Of a stretch of DNA of 64,000 nt, positions 46,198-63,984 are shown in pieces. The DNA comes from Corylus avellana. Taxonomy: Eukaryota > Streptophyta > Magnoliopsida > Fagales > Betulaceae. Location of the stretch: the NCBI RefSeq assembly GCF_901000735.1, contig NC_081547.1:25350046-25414045 (forward strand), given 5' to 3'. Numbering within the stretch: the first letter of the stretch is position 1; each line of letters opens with the position of its first letter. The translations under genes and the position numbers were made by a program. Under the pieces are notes generated by a model. The model did not search any database. It had not been told where the DNA came from and worked only from the letters and a program-made list of their open reading frames with translations.

Positions 46198-49100
46198 AGT
46201 CCCTAGTTGTTACCGGTTACCGACTGCTTGAATTAATTTTTTGTTTGGATTTTTTTTATAAAAACAAAAAAAAAAGAATTATAGGTTTTAGAGTTTGACT
46301 AATTCTTTTTAAATACACTGTTAAGGATATTGACAGAAGCTTGCGGATATTTGTATATGTTGTCAATAACACTAAAAGAGAAGAGAATTGTTTTTGTGTT
46401 TGTTTTTGTTTGTTATTTAAATATATGTTTAATTTTTTTTCAAAAATAATTCTTTAGTGGACTCCATATAAAACATTTTCTGAAAATGTAGACTCTACCT
46501 AAAAAAAACATTTATCAATTTTTTATATCACTCCAAATACTTGTAAAATCATTTCTAAACATACCTCAAAGACACGTTTTTAATACTACTTCTAGAGTGG
46601 TCCCTTTATAGTTTACATGTGCCCCATCTGAGTGATTAAAAAAGAAAATATGAAGACAACCATTAAAGTGGCCCAAGCCATGCATTTGCCCGATCGAGAA
46701 GTTATCAGTAGTGACAGTGGTTCAATGGTTTCAATAAAATCTTTAAAGAAATTGTGCACGTGTTAGGACGTGAGTTTGACCATTCGCAAAACCACTTACA
46801 CAGACCCTATTAGTATTAACAATCTAGAGTTCTATTGATATTCTGGTAGGACTAGTGAGGCTATTAGCACTGGGTCAAACTATGGCTTTAATTGGTCTTG
46901 AGGTAGCACTTGCAGTTCCAACAGTTTGTGCTCCTCCTAAGTTGTTCCTAGTAGGCATATACTACTATGGTCACATCTAAGTAAAGTAGCCACAATTAAT
47001 CGTCCACTCTTGCCTTTTTATTATAAAAAAATTAGACAAATTTGAATGAATTAATTTTCTTTACACAGTTTTTTGTTATATGTATATGTAATTTCTTCAT
47101 ATTTAGATCCTACAAATCTAATTAATAATAAACTTTTAAAACAAAGTTATATAAGAAATTGACAATAATTGAATGGATTAAAGTTCTCATAAATAAGTAG
47201 ATGATGATCTGAAAACAAATCCCAAAATTCTCGATATATGATTTGGCTTGTATAGTTTAAAGCTCTCATTAAAATATATGCAACTCATTGCCCGACAATC
47301 TTTCAACCAGTCTGGTGTAGATGTTCTGTCGGCTGACCACTTCCAACTCTGTTGAGGAGAAATTGAAAGGATGACAAATTAATTAACATACTATTTCTTG
47401 TATATATATATATAGAAAGCTAATGTTGTGGCTTTATATAATTATGAAAAATATTATTTTGTATTTTTTTAGCATATTCAATTAACGTGACATGTTCAAT
47501 TTATTCTTTGACCAATCTTAATTAAGTAGAAAGAAAAAAAAAATAATTAAGAATGAATGAAGATGTCACACCAGTTGAATATGTCCAAAAAAAAAAAAAA
47601 GGATGATGAAAGAATGTAAATAACATTTTTTATATCTTAAAAAATTTATCGTGCTTTTTCACAATCGGTGATCTACGAAAAATAAGAAAAACATAAAACA
47701 AGCAATTACAAAACACATAATTAATTTATGTAGTTTACCACTAATAGTTACGTCTACAGAGTTTTAATGAGATTTCATTACTTTTTGAAAAACAATACAT
47801 GAAGGGTTAATTATATCCGTTCAAAACCCTAAAGTTAGGAGCGACTATAAAATACAACTTTCAACTAGGTCAAAACACCGAAACACTTCCAACATCAAAT
47901 CCAATCGAGTACAAACTAGGTAAGATACAAACTACGCTCCAAGTAACCTAACAGTAACGTCATTGAATTGAGACCACTTGGGAATTTTTGGAGGAGATCC
48001 ATCTTAAGTTGATTGATGATAGTCAAGAGAAAGTATTATATTCCATTCCAATCCACTCAATTATGAAGATATGATGAGACGGAAGGTGCTTGAGAAGTGG
48101 CATTGGTCTACTCTGAAGTCTTCCTATTTATAATTAGTCATCCGACAATTCAACGTCTTTGAATGAATGATGAGTGTTATTACAGAAGCAAAAATCATCA
48201 TGTGCTTTTCATCTGACATACGCAAGAATGCAATCGTGATTTGTTTTTTATCTTTTCATTCATATTTTCCAGTTTCCCAATCAGAATTTTGACAAGAAAA
48301 AAGATGAGGTTGATGACGTAGTAGTACTAGGCTTTAAAAAGCAGCCTGCAGGGCAAAGTGTCGAATATTCCTTCTACCACGCCACTTTGCATGAAAATAT
48401 ATATAATTCTAATAGGCTGTGTTCGGCAATCGGCTGAGTATGGCAAAAGGCCGGATTTGATCGGATCTAAAAATTAAAAAAAAATCTTTTCAAAATTAAT
48501 TTTAATATTTTTATTTTTTACATCATATCAATTACTTTTTATTATTATTCAAATAAAAAAAATTACTACAAAACAAAATTTTCACTTTTTTTATACAAAA
48601 TATTCTTACTTTTTTTCTATCATATCAATCAAATCTGCTACAATATCATTTCACTCTCTTTTTCCATTCCATTGCCAAACACAGCCATCAAATTTTTTTT
48701 TTCATTTTTTTTTAAAAAAAGTAGGGACCCCTTCACAGTCAATAAGGTGGTCAAACACCTAAAAGGTGGACATCCCCCTCTCGTTCTTAGAAGGGGTGGC
48801 CAACTGCTTCCCTCGTCTTATGAGGATAGTTTCGACTACCTTTAAAGTATAAGGTTTGGGAGATATTGCATCATCTCTTGGGGGTGGTTAACAATTACCC
48901 TTAAAGGGTGAGACAATGACCCGCCACCCCCAATGAGATAGTCCGATAACGAATTATCTTCTTTCGATTGTTTTTATTATTTTATTGTTGACGTATCTCA
49001 ATTTAAGTCATTCATTTAGAATAAACGGTTTGGACCGGAGGAATTGCCATGTAATTTCAAGAAATCGTAGGGTGTTTCCATTTGTAGGAAGTTGTAGTTG

Positions 49101-49632
49101 TGGACAATATTGAACATATCACAAAACCGAGGTGGCAAGGCCTAAAACAAAATTCAATGATTATTAAACCTTACAAAGAGATACATTTTATTTTTATAAA
49201 TTGGGTTGAAAAAAGTTTTTCTAACCCAATTTTCAAAGAAAACTTTGTCTGTCTGAATTTGTTGACTGTTTGAAATGCTACCAAATAAGAATATGTTAGA
49301 TGGATCTGCGGTCAAAGATTCAATCTTAAACTGAATTCAAGCCTTATGTACATTTGACCAATTAGAATTTGAACATAGCCATAGTTAAAGGCAAGAAACT
49401 AAATTCATTATATGGAAAACATATTTAATTCCTAAGATGAATATATTTGCCCTCTCAGAAGTTGAAAACAGATACACCACATGGCACATATATCCTAGAA
49501 ATTATATTTTTATTCAACTATTATCTCATTCTAGCTGCATGACATAATAGTCTAATTAATTTTTAAATTTTTTATTCTTAAAATTGACTAATTCAATAAC
49601 TGATTGACATTGTCACGTCAGCATATGAGAAT
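46198..49632. other. Long AT-rich spacer
   Basis: I see no supported gene. One MITE (48415-48686) and a moderately GC-rich stretch with GGGTGGCC words (48720-48960) are present. A possible decayed exon on the minus strand near 47260-47360, preceded by an AG acceptor, could not be identified. Confidence 0.5.
48415..48686. mobile_element. hAT-like MITE
   Basis: About 270 bases with terminal inverted repeats GGCTGTGTTCGGCAAT and the complement of ATTGCCAAACACAGCC. The interior is A/T-rich and non-coding. Confidence 0.65.
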
Positions 49633-49935
49633 GTGATAAAGTGCAGCTTTTAATATTGTTTTTATTTTTTGATAACAATGACTAATTGGCACACACTCGA
49701 ATAAAATAATAATGTAATTTATAATCGTCCCGGCAATAAAAAAAGTTGTATAGACCTTTTTTAAGAAAATAAAAAAGCCTTGGGTTGAAATATATAAATC
49801 CCAAAAGTTTAGGTTGAAATATATAAATCCAAAAATTATAGGGGCTTATTGTACTTTTCTCTATGTCTAAGACACCAGTGGTATTTTGGGATTTTATGTG
49901 CGTCTCTATACTGCGAAATTGGGCGGCGACCGACC

Positions 49936-52900
49936 ATGGCGGCGAGGTTTTTACAGAAACGACTACTCTCACTCCTCGTCCGTAACCAGACTCAGCCTCA
50001 GACCGCTTTCCTTAAAGGTGCGTCCCACTGTCTCTACCCTTCATTCAAAAATCCCAGATATTATACTCGCTATGATTGATGTGTCTGTGTGTGTGTGTGT
50101 ATTGTTGAATGATTCACTTCTCCTTGGAAGTTGGAACTGTGATGTTCTTTGTTTTTTGGTTGTTGGGGATTATGGGTATTGGTGAGTTGAAGACTACGTG
50201 CTATGTTTGGATTTCCAAGAAAACTGAGGAAATTGAAACGAGTATGCTAAAATTTTGAAGGCTTTGCACTTTCTTTGTTGAGTTGGAATGTTGTTGTAAG
50301 GTTCTAAATTGAAATGACAAAGGAAATAGGGGAAATTGAATAAATGGAGTAATTCCGGAGGAGTTCTGGAATTGAAATTACACTGGAATATAACATAGGT
50401 AGCTATTTCAAGATAGTTAATCTCCTAACAAAGGATTACAAACAACATGTTTTCAGTTCATACGCTTTCCACTCCTGAACCCATTTGAAATAGGACTATA
50501 ATCCCAACTGACTGGCCACTACTGCCCAGTAACTACCGACAAGGCACAGCCCACTAGCAAGACAACTGCCCATGACATTCCAGTAGCCATAAATTCCACT
50601 TATAAGCATACAATCCAATTACAAAACTCACACGTTAGCTACACACCTATTAAATACTTTAACCATTTTTAGATCCATAACAGTTGTGAACACGTAGCTA
50701 ATTTGTGGGTTTTGTTTGGTTCTGCTTAGAAGTGTTATCAATGTCAATATTCTACTTCAATTTTAACTTTTGGAGTAGAAGGGAATTGAAGATTGAATGC
50801 AAAACTAGTCTTCAAGTTTGCATTTTTCCTAGGTATTCATAGACTCCTATTCTTGTCTTATGAGGCATGGATTGATATTTTCCTTGATGAGCGGACTTGA
50901 AGGGTATTTTTCTTGCCTGAAATGGAAGAGGGATTATCTTGTAGTTTTTGATCATTGTTGGTATTTTCTGAATGAAACAAACTCACTATGGAGCATGTAG
51001 AAGAATTGAGAATGGTGTTGAAAGCATCAAGTTTTATGGCACTATCTTTTTTCATTTCAATGTTTTATCTTTAGCATTTCCTAGGTTGTAAGATCCCTGT
51101 TTTATTAATGGATTAGGCCAACTAGGAGAATCAGACATAGTACATCTGATTGAATTTTGGAGAGCAAACTTTGGAATATTGGCTTATTATTCTTTTTTGC
51201 ATTTTTAATCTATGTGAATGCTCTGAAGATTGTATGACATGCCTTTGCATTTTGTTTATTTTTAAATTTAGATATGCTATGGTGGGTCATGGATCTTGAA
51301 GTTCTGAGGTAATAAATAGAGATGGTCTTGAGGGGGTTGATTGAACCCTTTTAGCAATTGTTTGACTGCATACCACAATCAGTCTAGCAGCAATTGCCAA
51401 TCAATTGCGATGGTCAAGAATGACAAATCCTTGTATTAATGTTAAGGATATGCTTGAATATGTTCTGATCATCTTGTATTGCAGTTAGAACTAAAAAAAT
51501 CTTTGATTCCTCTGTTTCTAGCCTTTAAACTCAGATGCTGCTCTGAACTCCAAGTGGATGGATGAAGTATTGATGTTAGTCTTAGGTTTCATGTTACCAT
51601 TATACTATTTTATTTATTTATTTTTGGATGAATGAAATATTTCATTGAACCAAACAACAAATACAACCACACTTCTAGCACAGCTCTAGAACACAAAAAC
51701 TACAACACCAACAATCAACTCTTCTCCGAAATAAGAGGGAAAAACCTCAATGTAAAATATTTAAATCAAGACCCCGGTTATTACAAAGCTCAATATTTAC
51801 AGCAGAAAACTGGAACTTCTTTTTATAGTTAATCCTGTGCTTAACATCCCAAACCACACTTTTTAAATGCCCTCTTGAGATCTCAAAGTATGGCCATGTC
51901 TAATAGCATTTCTCTGCAACCATAAGTGATAAATGGCAGCACTTAAGCAAAGCTTGCATAAATTAGCCAAGAGACTAGTTTTCCTCCAGTGCTGAATGCC
52001 ATAACTCACGACATCTGCCCAACCAATAGGGGGGTCAGAAATGTGTTACCACTATACTAATGAAATATATTACTTGATATCAATTATAGTAGCTACATGT
52101 TGCCCTATGGTCATGTAGTAAGTTCATAATACTCATGTGACCACCGCATTAATGAAGCATTTTACTTAAAATCAGTAAAAATAGAGCGGTAAACAATTAT
52201 AGAAGTTAAAGTGGAAAATGAGCACTTCCGGAATGTTGAAAGTTTTTTAATTGATATGTATATTAGCTTTCTGCACAAGAGTTTGTTCTGACCTTACTGG
52301 TAGTGGTTGAGCCAAGTTTCCTTTTGTCATTCATACGTTTCACATGGATGTCTTCCTGTGGTTACATATTTTCCTGCTTCAATTTTGATCATTTTTTTTT
52401 GCTTGGTATCTTAGACGTGTGTATGTGTGTGCTTATTGGTGGCAGAACCTTTTTGGCAATTTCTTCCTTCTGCAAATGCAACCTTCAGCAGATCCGAATT
52501 TTGTAAAAGAGCGATTCAGACGCAAACAAATCCTACCAGCCATGCTAATGAGGATTTGGAAAATCATGAAGCTGGCACTTTGAAGCCTGATTGCAACTCA
52601 GCTAATGTTCCCTCCAATACAAACAGTAATGACAGCTCACCTGTAAAGTATACTGCTAATTCCAAACTGAAAGCATCAATAAGGCATGACCTTGCCATGA
52701 TCTTTACTTGCAAGGTCTGTGAAACAAGATCTGTCAAGACAGTTTGTCGGGAATCATATGAGAAAGGGGTGGTGGTGGCACGGTGTGGCGGGTGTAATAA
52801 TCTACACTTGATTGCAGATCATCTCGGAATGTTTGGACAACCAGGAAGCGTTGAAGAATACCTGGCTGCTCGTGGCGAGGAAGTGAAGAAAGGTTCTGTT

Positions 52901-52948
52901 GATACCCTGAATCTGACGCTTGAAGATTTAGCTGGAAGCAAATGTTGA
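49936..52948 (+). CDS. Mitochondrial DNL zinc-finger protein (ZIM17/HEP1-like)
   Basis: Two exons, 49936-50017 and 52446-52948, join in frame (GAA across the junction) into 194 residues. The N-terminus MAARFLQKRLLSLLVRN is basic and hydrophobic, typical of a mitochondrial presequence. Residues about 55-100 are a polar linker. The DNL zinc finger at about 107-160 has CxxC pairs C116/C119 and C141/C144 and the signature HLIADHLGMFG. This family keeps matrix Hsp70 soluble and supports protein import. The intron of 2.4 kb carries a LINE fragment. The gene is repeated in full at 55782-58794, probably an assembly duplicate. Confidence 0.88.
51612..52033 (-). mobile_element. LINE 3' fragment in DNL-gene intron
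   Basis: The minus strand encodes a stretch readable as WADVVSYGIQHWRKTSLLAN, then LCKLCLSAAIYHLWLQRNAIRHG, typical of the zf-RVT region at the end of plant LINE polyproteins. It then continues to an A-rich tail (T-rich at 51612). It is truncated and has stop codons. Confidence 0.65.
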
Positions 52949-54460
52949 AATATTTATATAGCATCATTTCAGATAAGGTTTCTGAGTTATGTATTTCACT
53001 TAAAAAAAAAAAAAAAACATGGGCATGTGTGTTTTTTCGTCTAGTTTAACGATCTTGGGTTTTTTGGCCAAGTATTGGTAGTTGGTGGGAGTTGATTGTA
53101 AGATGTGGTAGTTGGTGAGGAGGACATGTAAATGAGTGGTAGTGGAGGAGGGTTAAAGGTAATTAACCCTTTGTTTTGTTTAAGGGATTTTCTTTTCTTT
53201 AATCTAGTGACCTGTTCATGTGTTCCAAAACAAATAAAAATGTTCTATGCGCAGCATTTTCCACCTGGGTATTTGTTGCAAGTGTTGTGCTGTGGGTATC
53301 AATTAAGACCCGCAGGTCTTTTGAGCAAAAGATGGAAGATGGCAGCATGAGTATTGCACTTAATGCCACACCATTTGCTTTCTTGTAATCAAACATGAGA
53401 AGTGCAGCCTATCAACAATGCAAGATTGCAAGATTGCCAGCTGGACAGTTTGGACAGATGAAAGGTTGCATGCATGGCTGGACAGCTGGATAGTCGAGAG
53501 CTAGAAGGGTTTAGTTAGATTGGAGTAATGCTTTCTTTTTGTTTTTTTAACGGAAATCTCTAAATTTCATTGATGAAATGTGAAGAATAATTAAGAGCAT
53601 ATTGCTCTTACAACACAAAATATAAAGTTCTGAAAAATTATAGCTAAAAGTTATGAGGTTACAAAGTCATAGATACAATCATAAAAATCTTATAATCAAA
53701 TACATATTTATGACTTCAAACTTCTGCAAACCCATGTACAATTACAGTTAATGAACAGATCTGCTTCGAGCAAACTAGATCTATGACATGGGTAGCCTAA
53801 ATACACAAAAAAAAAAAAAAAAAAAATCCAGGCGTGAAAGATAAATTCCCACACCGACCTACTTCTCAGCCCGAAGGTCAAGAGACAATTTTATCCTTGA
53901 CCTGAAGGCCAAGACAGAATAAAATATCAAAAAAACAAAAAATCCCCACAAACAGCAGCGGAAGAGCACGGTATCGTAGACGTCTACAGGAAAACACGTC
54001 TTGGCTAATTACTTGATGGTTACATAGTGTTAAGTCACTATTTATTTTAGTTTAAATTGTTATAAAATGATTAATTTAATTATTTAATTAATATTTTATC
54101 GCTTCGTATCACGTATGAATATAAAGATTTTAACAATGGCAGGAAACAATTCTATTGATAGACCATTGTTCAAAGTGAGTAGACAAATACGATTGGTGTT
54201 GAACTAGATTGCAAGTGGAAAGCTAAGAGCTTGAGAGGGCAGCCTAATGAATTAAACGACTGTCGTACTATGGAGAGTTATTCACAGCGATTGTCGTATA
54301 CTGGCTTATAGCATACACAGCGAACAAGAAGTTGGCAACGGGTTAATGGGTCGGACATGGGTACCGTATGTGAGCTCTATGAAGAAAAGTTTGTAGCCAG
54401 TGTTCCTACGTGGTATCAAGCAATCCAAAGGGGCAAATGAATTTTTCTCTACCAGAAACT
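52949..54460. other. Spacer between DNL and GET3B genes
   Basis: 3'UTR of the DNL gene, then a non-LTR-like repeat (53542-54010) and the GET3B promoter. A TGGACAG/GCTGGA word repeats several times near 53440-53500. No other gene is supported. The same spacer recurs at 58795-60305. Confidence 0.55.
53542..54010 (-). mobile_element. Poly(A)-tailed non-LTR retroelement-like repeat, copy C
   Basis: Same family as 10817-11540 and 18549-18960: T-rich start, TTTCATTGATGAAATG, GCTCTTACAACAC, GAACAGATCTGC, CAGCCCGAAGGTCAAG, and the far end CAGCGGAAGAGCACGGTATC. Its duplicate is at 59387-59855. Confidence 0.5.
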
Positions 54461-54647
54461 ATGGCGAGTCGTTGTGTTACCTCCACTTTGTCACCTCCTC
54501 TTCACGGCTTAGCCGCCAGAATTTCCATGGCAACGGTGGGTTTGACATCTTGCTCGCCCAAGAGCCTCAGGCCACTCTCAATCACCAAAAGTTTCAGCTC
54601 CATCTCTCTTTCCGCCACAAGAAAACCTCTCACAAAGTCACTCCAGG
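54461..54647 (+). pseudogene. GET3B: Orphan first exon of GET3B
   Basis: It encodes 62 codons plus one base of a Ser/Thr/Leu-rich plastid transit peptide (MASRCVTSTLSPPLHGLAAR), ending at a GT donor. It is followed only by intron sequence and gap 3, with no further GET3B exons before the identical exon at 60306. It is most simply the end of one contig overlapping the start of the next, not a true broken gene. Confidence 0.75.
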
Positions 54648-55378
54648 GTAATCTTTTTCAATGCTAATTCTTTTAATTTTTTCAATTTATTTCGTGGGTT
54701 TTGTGTTTTTTTTTTTTTTTTTAATCTTTGTAAAAATGCTAACATATATGAGTGTATACTAATACGAATATTGAAACTTTCACTGGGATTTTAATTGGGC
54801 ATGAGTTTTCCTGGGGTTTGATTAATTTGACAGATTTGATGGGCACCCAATTGTCTGTTTTCAACCACAACTATGTTTGGTTATAATTGGTGGATTGTTT
54901 GGTTAAACTTGTATAGAGTAAGCACATAGGAGATGGAGAAAGAAATGTGGAAACTAATGGCTAATGGCTAATGGCTAATGGGAAAAGAAGGGGATGGAAG
55001 ATTATTACGGAGGCTAAGGAATAAAATAGTTTTTTTTTTTTTTTTTGTGTGGTTTGTGGGATAAAGGTAGAACACAAATTATATTAAGGCTTCATTTGCT
55101 ACAAGAATTTATTTATTTATTTTTCAATAAGAGAGTAAAATGTGTTAACCCCAACAGCAAACTTTCTTTTTGTTTGCTATGCTCGTTGAGGTTTTGACGT
55201 GTTTTGTTGGTCCGCGAGACCACAATGGTCTCATTTATGCTAAAAGAACGTTTTGATGGAATGTGAGCCAGGTACCAACTTTTTCTATGGGTTTGGGGTT
55301 TGTTCTTCGATTTCTTTCTGCCCTCAACGCTCAGTCTTTTGTTGAGAAAATATAGGGGAAAAAAAAAAACTGAATTTT

Positions 55379-55478
55379 NNNNNNNNNNNNNNNNNNNNNN
55401 NNNNNNNNNNNNNNNNNNNNNNNNNNNNNNNNNNNNNNNNNNNNNNNNNNNNNNNNNNNNNNNNNNNNNNNNNNNNNN
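55379..55478. other. Scaffold gap 3 (100 N)
   Basis: Exactly 100 N. The sequence before it (to 55378) continues seamlessly at 61224 in the other copy, and the sequence after it starts as a copy of 49633. Confidence 0.99.
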
Positions 55479-55781
55479 GTGATAAAGTGCAGCTTTTAAT
55501 ATTGTTTTTATTTTTTGATAACAATGACTAATTGGCACACACTCGAATAAAATAATAATGTAATTTATAATCGTCCCGGCAATAAAAAAAGTTGTATAGA
55601 CCTTTTTTAAGAAAATAAAAAAGCCTTGGGTTGAAATATATAAATCCCAAAAGTTTAGGTTGAAATATATAAATCCAAAAATTATAGGGGCTTATTGTAC
55701 TTTTCTCTATGTCTAAGACACCAGTGGTATTTTGGGATTTTATGTGCGTCTCTATACTGCGAAATTGGGCGGCGACCGACC

Positions 55782-58700
55782 ATGGCGGCGAGGTTTTTAC
55801 AGAAACGACTACTCTCACTCCTCGTCCGTAACCAGACTCAGCCTCAGACCGCTTTCCTTAAAGGTGCGTCCCACTGTCTCTACCCTTCATTCAAAAATCC
55901 CAGATATTATACTCGCTATGATTGATGTGTCTGTGTGTGTGTGTGTATTGTTGAATGATTCACTTCTCCTTGGAAGTTGGAACTGTGATGTTCTTTGTTT
56001 TTTGGTTGTTGGGGATTATGGGTATTGGTGAGTTGAAGACTACGTGCTATGTTTGGATTTCCAAGAAAACTGAGGAAATTGAAACGAGTATGCTAAAATT
56101 TTGAAGGCTTTGCACTTTCTTTGTTGAGTTGGAATGTTGTTGTAAGGTTCTAAATTGAAATGACAAAGGAAATAGGGGAAATTGAATAAATGGAGTAATT
56201 CCGGAGGAGTTCTGGAATTGAAATTACACTGGAATATAACATAGGTAGCTATTTCAAGATAGTTAATCTCCTAACAAAGGATTACAAACAACATGTTTTC
56301 AGTTCATACGCTTTCCACTCCTGAACCCATTTGAAATAGGACTATAATCCCAACTGACTGGCCACTACTGCCCAGTAACTACCGACAAGGCACAGCCCAC
56401 TAGCAAGACAACTGCCCATGACATTCCAGTAGCCATAAATTCCACTTATAAGCATACAATCCAATTACAAAACTCACACGTTAGCTACACACCTATTAAA
56501 TACTTTAACCATTTTTAGATCCATAACAGTTGTGAACACGTAGCTAATTTGTGGGTTTTGTTTGGTTCTGCTTAGAAGTGTTATCAATGTCAATATTCTA
56601 CTTCAATTTTAACTTTTGGAGTAGAAGGGAATTGAAGATTGAATGCAAAACTAGTCTTCAAGTTTGCATTTTTCCTAGGTATTCATAGACTCCTATTCTT
56701 GTCTTATGAGGCATGGATTGATATTTTCCTTGATGAGCGGACTTGAAGGGTATTTTTCTTGCCTGAAATGGAAGAGGGATTATCTTGTAGTTTTTGATCA
56801 TTGTTGGTATTTTCTGAATGAAACAAACTCACTATGGAGCATGTAGAAGAATTGAGAATGGTGTTGAAAGCATCAAGTTTTATGGCACTATCTTTTTTCA
56901 TTTCAATGTTTTATCTTTAGCATTTCCTAGGTTGTAAGATCCCTGTTTTATTAATGGATTAGGCCAACTAGGAGAATCAGACATAGTACATCTGATTGAA
57001 TTTTGGAGAGCAAACTTTGGAATATTGGCTTATTATTCTTTTTTGCATTTTTAATCTATGTGAATGCTCTGAAGATTGTATGACATGCCTTTGCATTTTG
57101 TTTATTTTTAAATTTAGATATGCTATGGTGGGTCATGGATCTTGAAGTTCTGAGGTAATAAATAGAGATGGTCTTGAGGGGGTTGATTGAACCCTTTTAG
57201 CAATTGTTTGACTGCATACCACAATCAGTCTAGCAGCAATTGCCAATCAATTGCGATGGTCAAGAATGACAAATCCTTGTATTAATGTTAAGGATATGCT
57301 TGAATATGTTCTGATCATCTTGTATTGCAGTTAGAACTAAAAAAATCTTTGATTCCTCTGTTTCTAGCCTTTAAACTCAGATGCTGCTCTGAACTCCAAG
57401 TGGATGGATGAAGTATTGATGTTAGTCTTAGGTTTCATGTTACCATTATACTATTTTATTTATTTATTTTTGGATGAATGAAATATTTCATTGAACCAAA
57501 CAACAAATACAACCACACTTCTAGCACAGCTCTAGAACACAAAAACTACAACACCAACAATCAACTCTTCTCCGAAATAAGAGGGAAAAACCTCAATGTA
57601 AAATATTTAAATCAAGACCCCGGTTATTACAAAGCTCAATATTTACAGCAGAAAACTGGAACTTCTTTTTATAGTTAATCCTGTGCTTAACATCCCAAAC
57701 CACACTTTTTAAATGCCCTCTTGAGATCTCAAAGTATGGCCATGTCTAATAGCATTTCTCTGCAACCATAAGTGATAAATGGCAGCACTTAAGCAAAGCT
57801 TGCATAAATTAGCCAAGAGACTAGTTTTCCTCCAGTGCTGAATGCCATAACTCACGACATCTGCCCAACCAATAGGGGGGTCAGAAATGTGTTACCACTA
57901 TACTAATGAAATATATTACTTGATATCAATTATAGTAGCTACATGTTGCCCTATGGTCATGTAGTAAGTTCATAATACTCATGTGACCACCGCATTAATG
58001 AAGCATTTTACTTAAAATCAGTAAAAATAGAGCGGTAAACAATTATAGAAGTTAAAGTGGAAAATGAGCACTTCCGGAATGTTGAAAGTTTTTTAATTGA
58101 TATGTATATTAGCTTTCTGCACAAGAGTTTGTTCTGACCTTACTGGTAGTGGTTGAGCCAAGTTTCCTTTTGTCATTCATACGTTTCACATGGATGTCTT
58201 CCTGTGGTTACATATTTTCCTGCTTCAATTTTGATCATTTTTTTTTGCTTGGTATCTTAGACGTGTGTATGTGTGTGCTTATTGGTGGCAGAACCTTTTT
58301 GGCAATTTCTTCCTTCTGCAAATGCAACCTTCAGCAGATCCGAATTTTGTAAAAGAGCGATTCAGACGCAAACAAATCCTACCAGCCATGCTAATGAGGA
58401 TTTGGAAAATCATGAAGCTGGCACTTTGAAGCCTGATTGCAACTCAGCTAATGTTCCCTCCAATACAAACAGTAATGACAGCTCACCTGTAAAGTATACT
58501 GCTAATTCCAAACTGAAAGCATCAATAAGGCATGACCTTGCCATGATCTTTACTTGCAAGGTCTGTGAAACAAGATCTGTCAAGACAGTTTGTCGGGAAT
58601 CATATGAGAAAGGGGTGGTGGTGGCACGGTGTGGCGGGTGTAATAATCTACACTTGATTGCAGATCATCTCGGAATGTTTGGACAACCAGGAAGCGTTGA

Positions 58701-58794
58701 AGAATACCTGGCTGCTCGTGGCGAGGAAGTGAAGAAAGGTTCTGTTGATACCCTGAATCTGACGCTTGAAGATTTAGCTGGAAGCAAATGTTGA
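55782..58794 (+). CDS. Mitochondrial DNL zinc-finger protein, second copy
   Basis: Exons 55782-55863 and 58292-58794 encode the same 194-residue protein as 49936-52948. All features are intact: presequence, C116/C119 and C141/C144, and the HLIADHLGMFG signature. Since the whole 5.7 kb block is repeated almost without change across a gap, this is probably the same locus counted twice. Confidence 0.85.
57458..57879 (-). mobile_element. LINE 3' fragment, second copy
   Basis: Copy of 51612-52033 within the duplicated block. Confidence 0.6.
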
Positions 58795-59386
58795 AATATT
58801 TATATAGCATCATTTCAGATAAGGTTTCTGAGTTATGTATTTCACTTAAAAAAAAAAAAAAACATGGGCATGTGTGTTTTTTCGTCTAGTTTAACGATCT
58901 TGGGTTTTTTGGCCAAGTATTGGTAGTTGGTGGGAGTTGATTGTAAGATGTGGTAGTTGGTGAGGAGGACATGTAAATGAGTGGTAGTGGAGGAGGGTTA
59001 AAGGTAATTAACCCTTTGTTTTGTTTAAGGGATTTTCTTTTCTTTAATCTAGTGACCTGTTCATGTGTTCCAAAACAAATAAAAATGTTCTATGCGCAGC
59101 ATTTTCCACCTGGGTATTTGTTGCAAGTGTTGTGCTGTGGGTATCAATTAAGACCCGCAGGTCTTTTGAGCAAAAGATGGAAGATGGCAGCATGAGTATT
59201 GCACTTAATGCCACACCATTTGCTTTCTTGTAATCAAACATGAGAAGTGCAGCCTATCAACAATGCAAGATTGCAAGATTGCCAGCTGGACAGTTTGGAC
59301 AGATGAAAGGTTGCATGCATGGCTGGACAGCTGGATAGTCGAGAGCTAGAAGGGTTTAGTTAGACTGGAGTAATGCTTTCTTTTTG

Positions 59387-59855
59387 TTTTTTTAACGGAA
59401 ATCTCTAAATTTCATTGATGAAATGTGAAGAATAATTAAGAGCATATTGCTCTTACAACACAAAATATAAAGTTCTGAAAAATTATAGCTAAAAGTTATG
59501 AGGTTACAAAGTCATATATACAATCATAAAAATCTTATAATCAAATACATATTTATGACTTCAAACTTCTGCAAACCCATGTACAATTACAGTTAATGAA
59601 CAGATCTGCTTCGAGCAAACTAGATCTATGACATGGGTAGCCTAAATACACAAAAAAAAAAAAAAAAAAAATCCAGGCGTGAAAGATAAATTCCCACACC
59701 GACCTACTTCTCAGCCCGAAGGTCAAGAGACAATTTTATCCTTGACCTGAAGGCCAAGACAGAATAAAATATCAAAAAAACAAAAAATCCCCACAAACAG
59801 CAGCGGAAGAGCACGGTATCGTAGACGTCTACAGGAAAACACGTCTTGGCTAATT
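59387..59855 (-). mobile_element. Non-LTR retroelement-like repeat, second copy of C
   Basis: Copy of 53542-54010 within the duplicated block, with one SNP (CATATATA for CATAGATA) and a different poly(A) length. Confidence 0.5.
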
Positions 59856-60305
59856 ACTTGATGGTTACATAGTGTTAAGTCACTATTTATTTTAGTTTAA
59901 ATTGTTATAAAATGATTAATTTAATTATTTAATTAATATTTTATCGCTTCGTATCACGTATGAATATAAAGATTTTAACAATGGCAGGAAACAATTCTAT
60001 TGATAGACCATTGTTCAAAGTGAGTAGACAAATACGATTGGTGTTGAACTAGATTGCAAGTGGAAAGCTAAGAGCTTGAGAGGGCAGCCTAATGAATTAA
60101 ACGACTGTCGTACTATGGAGAGTTATTCACAGCGATTGTCGTATACTGGCTTATAGCATACACAGCGAACAAGAAGTTGGCAACGGGTTAATGGGTCGGA
60201 CATGGGTACCGTATGTGAGCTCTATGAAGAAAAGTTTGTAGCCAGTGTTCCTACGTGGTATCAAGCAATCCAAAGGGGCAAATGAATTTTTCTCTACCAG
60301 AAACT

Positions 60306-63984
<3,679 letters not shown>

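Larger units (their letters stand above)
49633..55378. repeat. Direct duplication across gap 3, upstream copy
   Basis: Near-identical to 55479-61223 (offset 5846, dropping to 5845 after a poly(A) tract near 53000). The visible differences are homopolymer length and two SNPs around 53516 and 53667. The copy ends exactly at the N run. Confidence 0.96.

Noticed and set aside
47260..47360. Possible isolated minus-strand exon (SWKWSADRTSTPDWLKDC)
   Set aside because: An acceptor-like AG precedes it, but no family was recognised and no partner exon was found.
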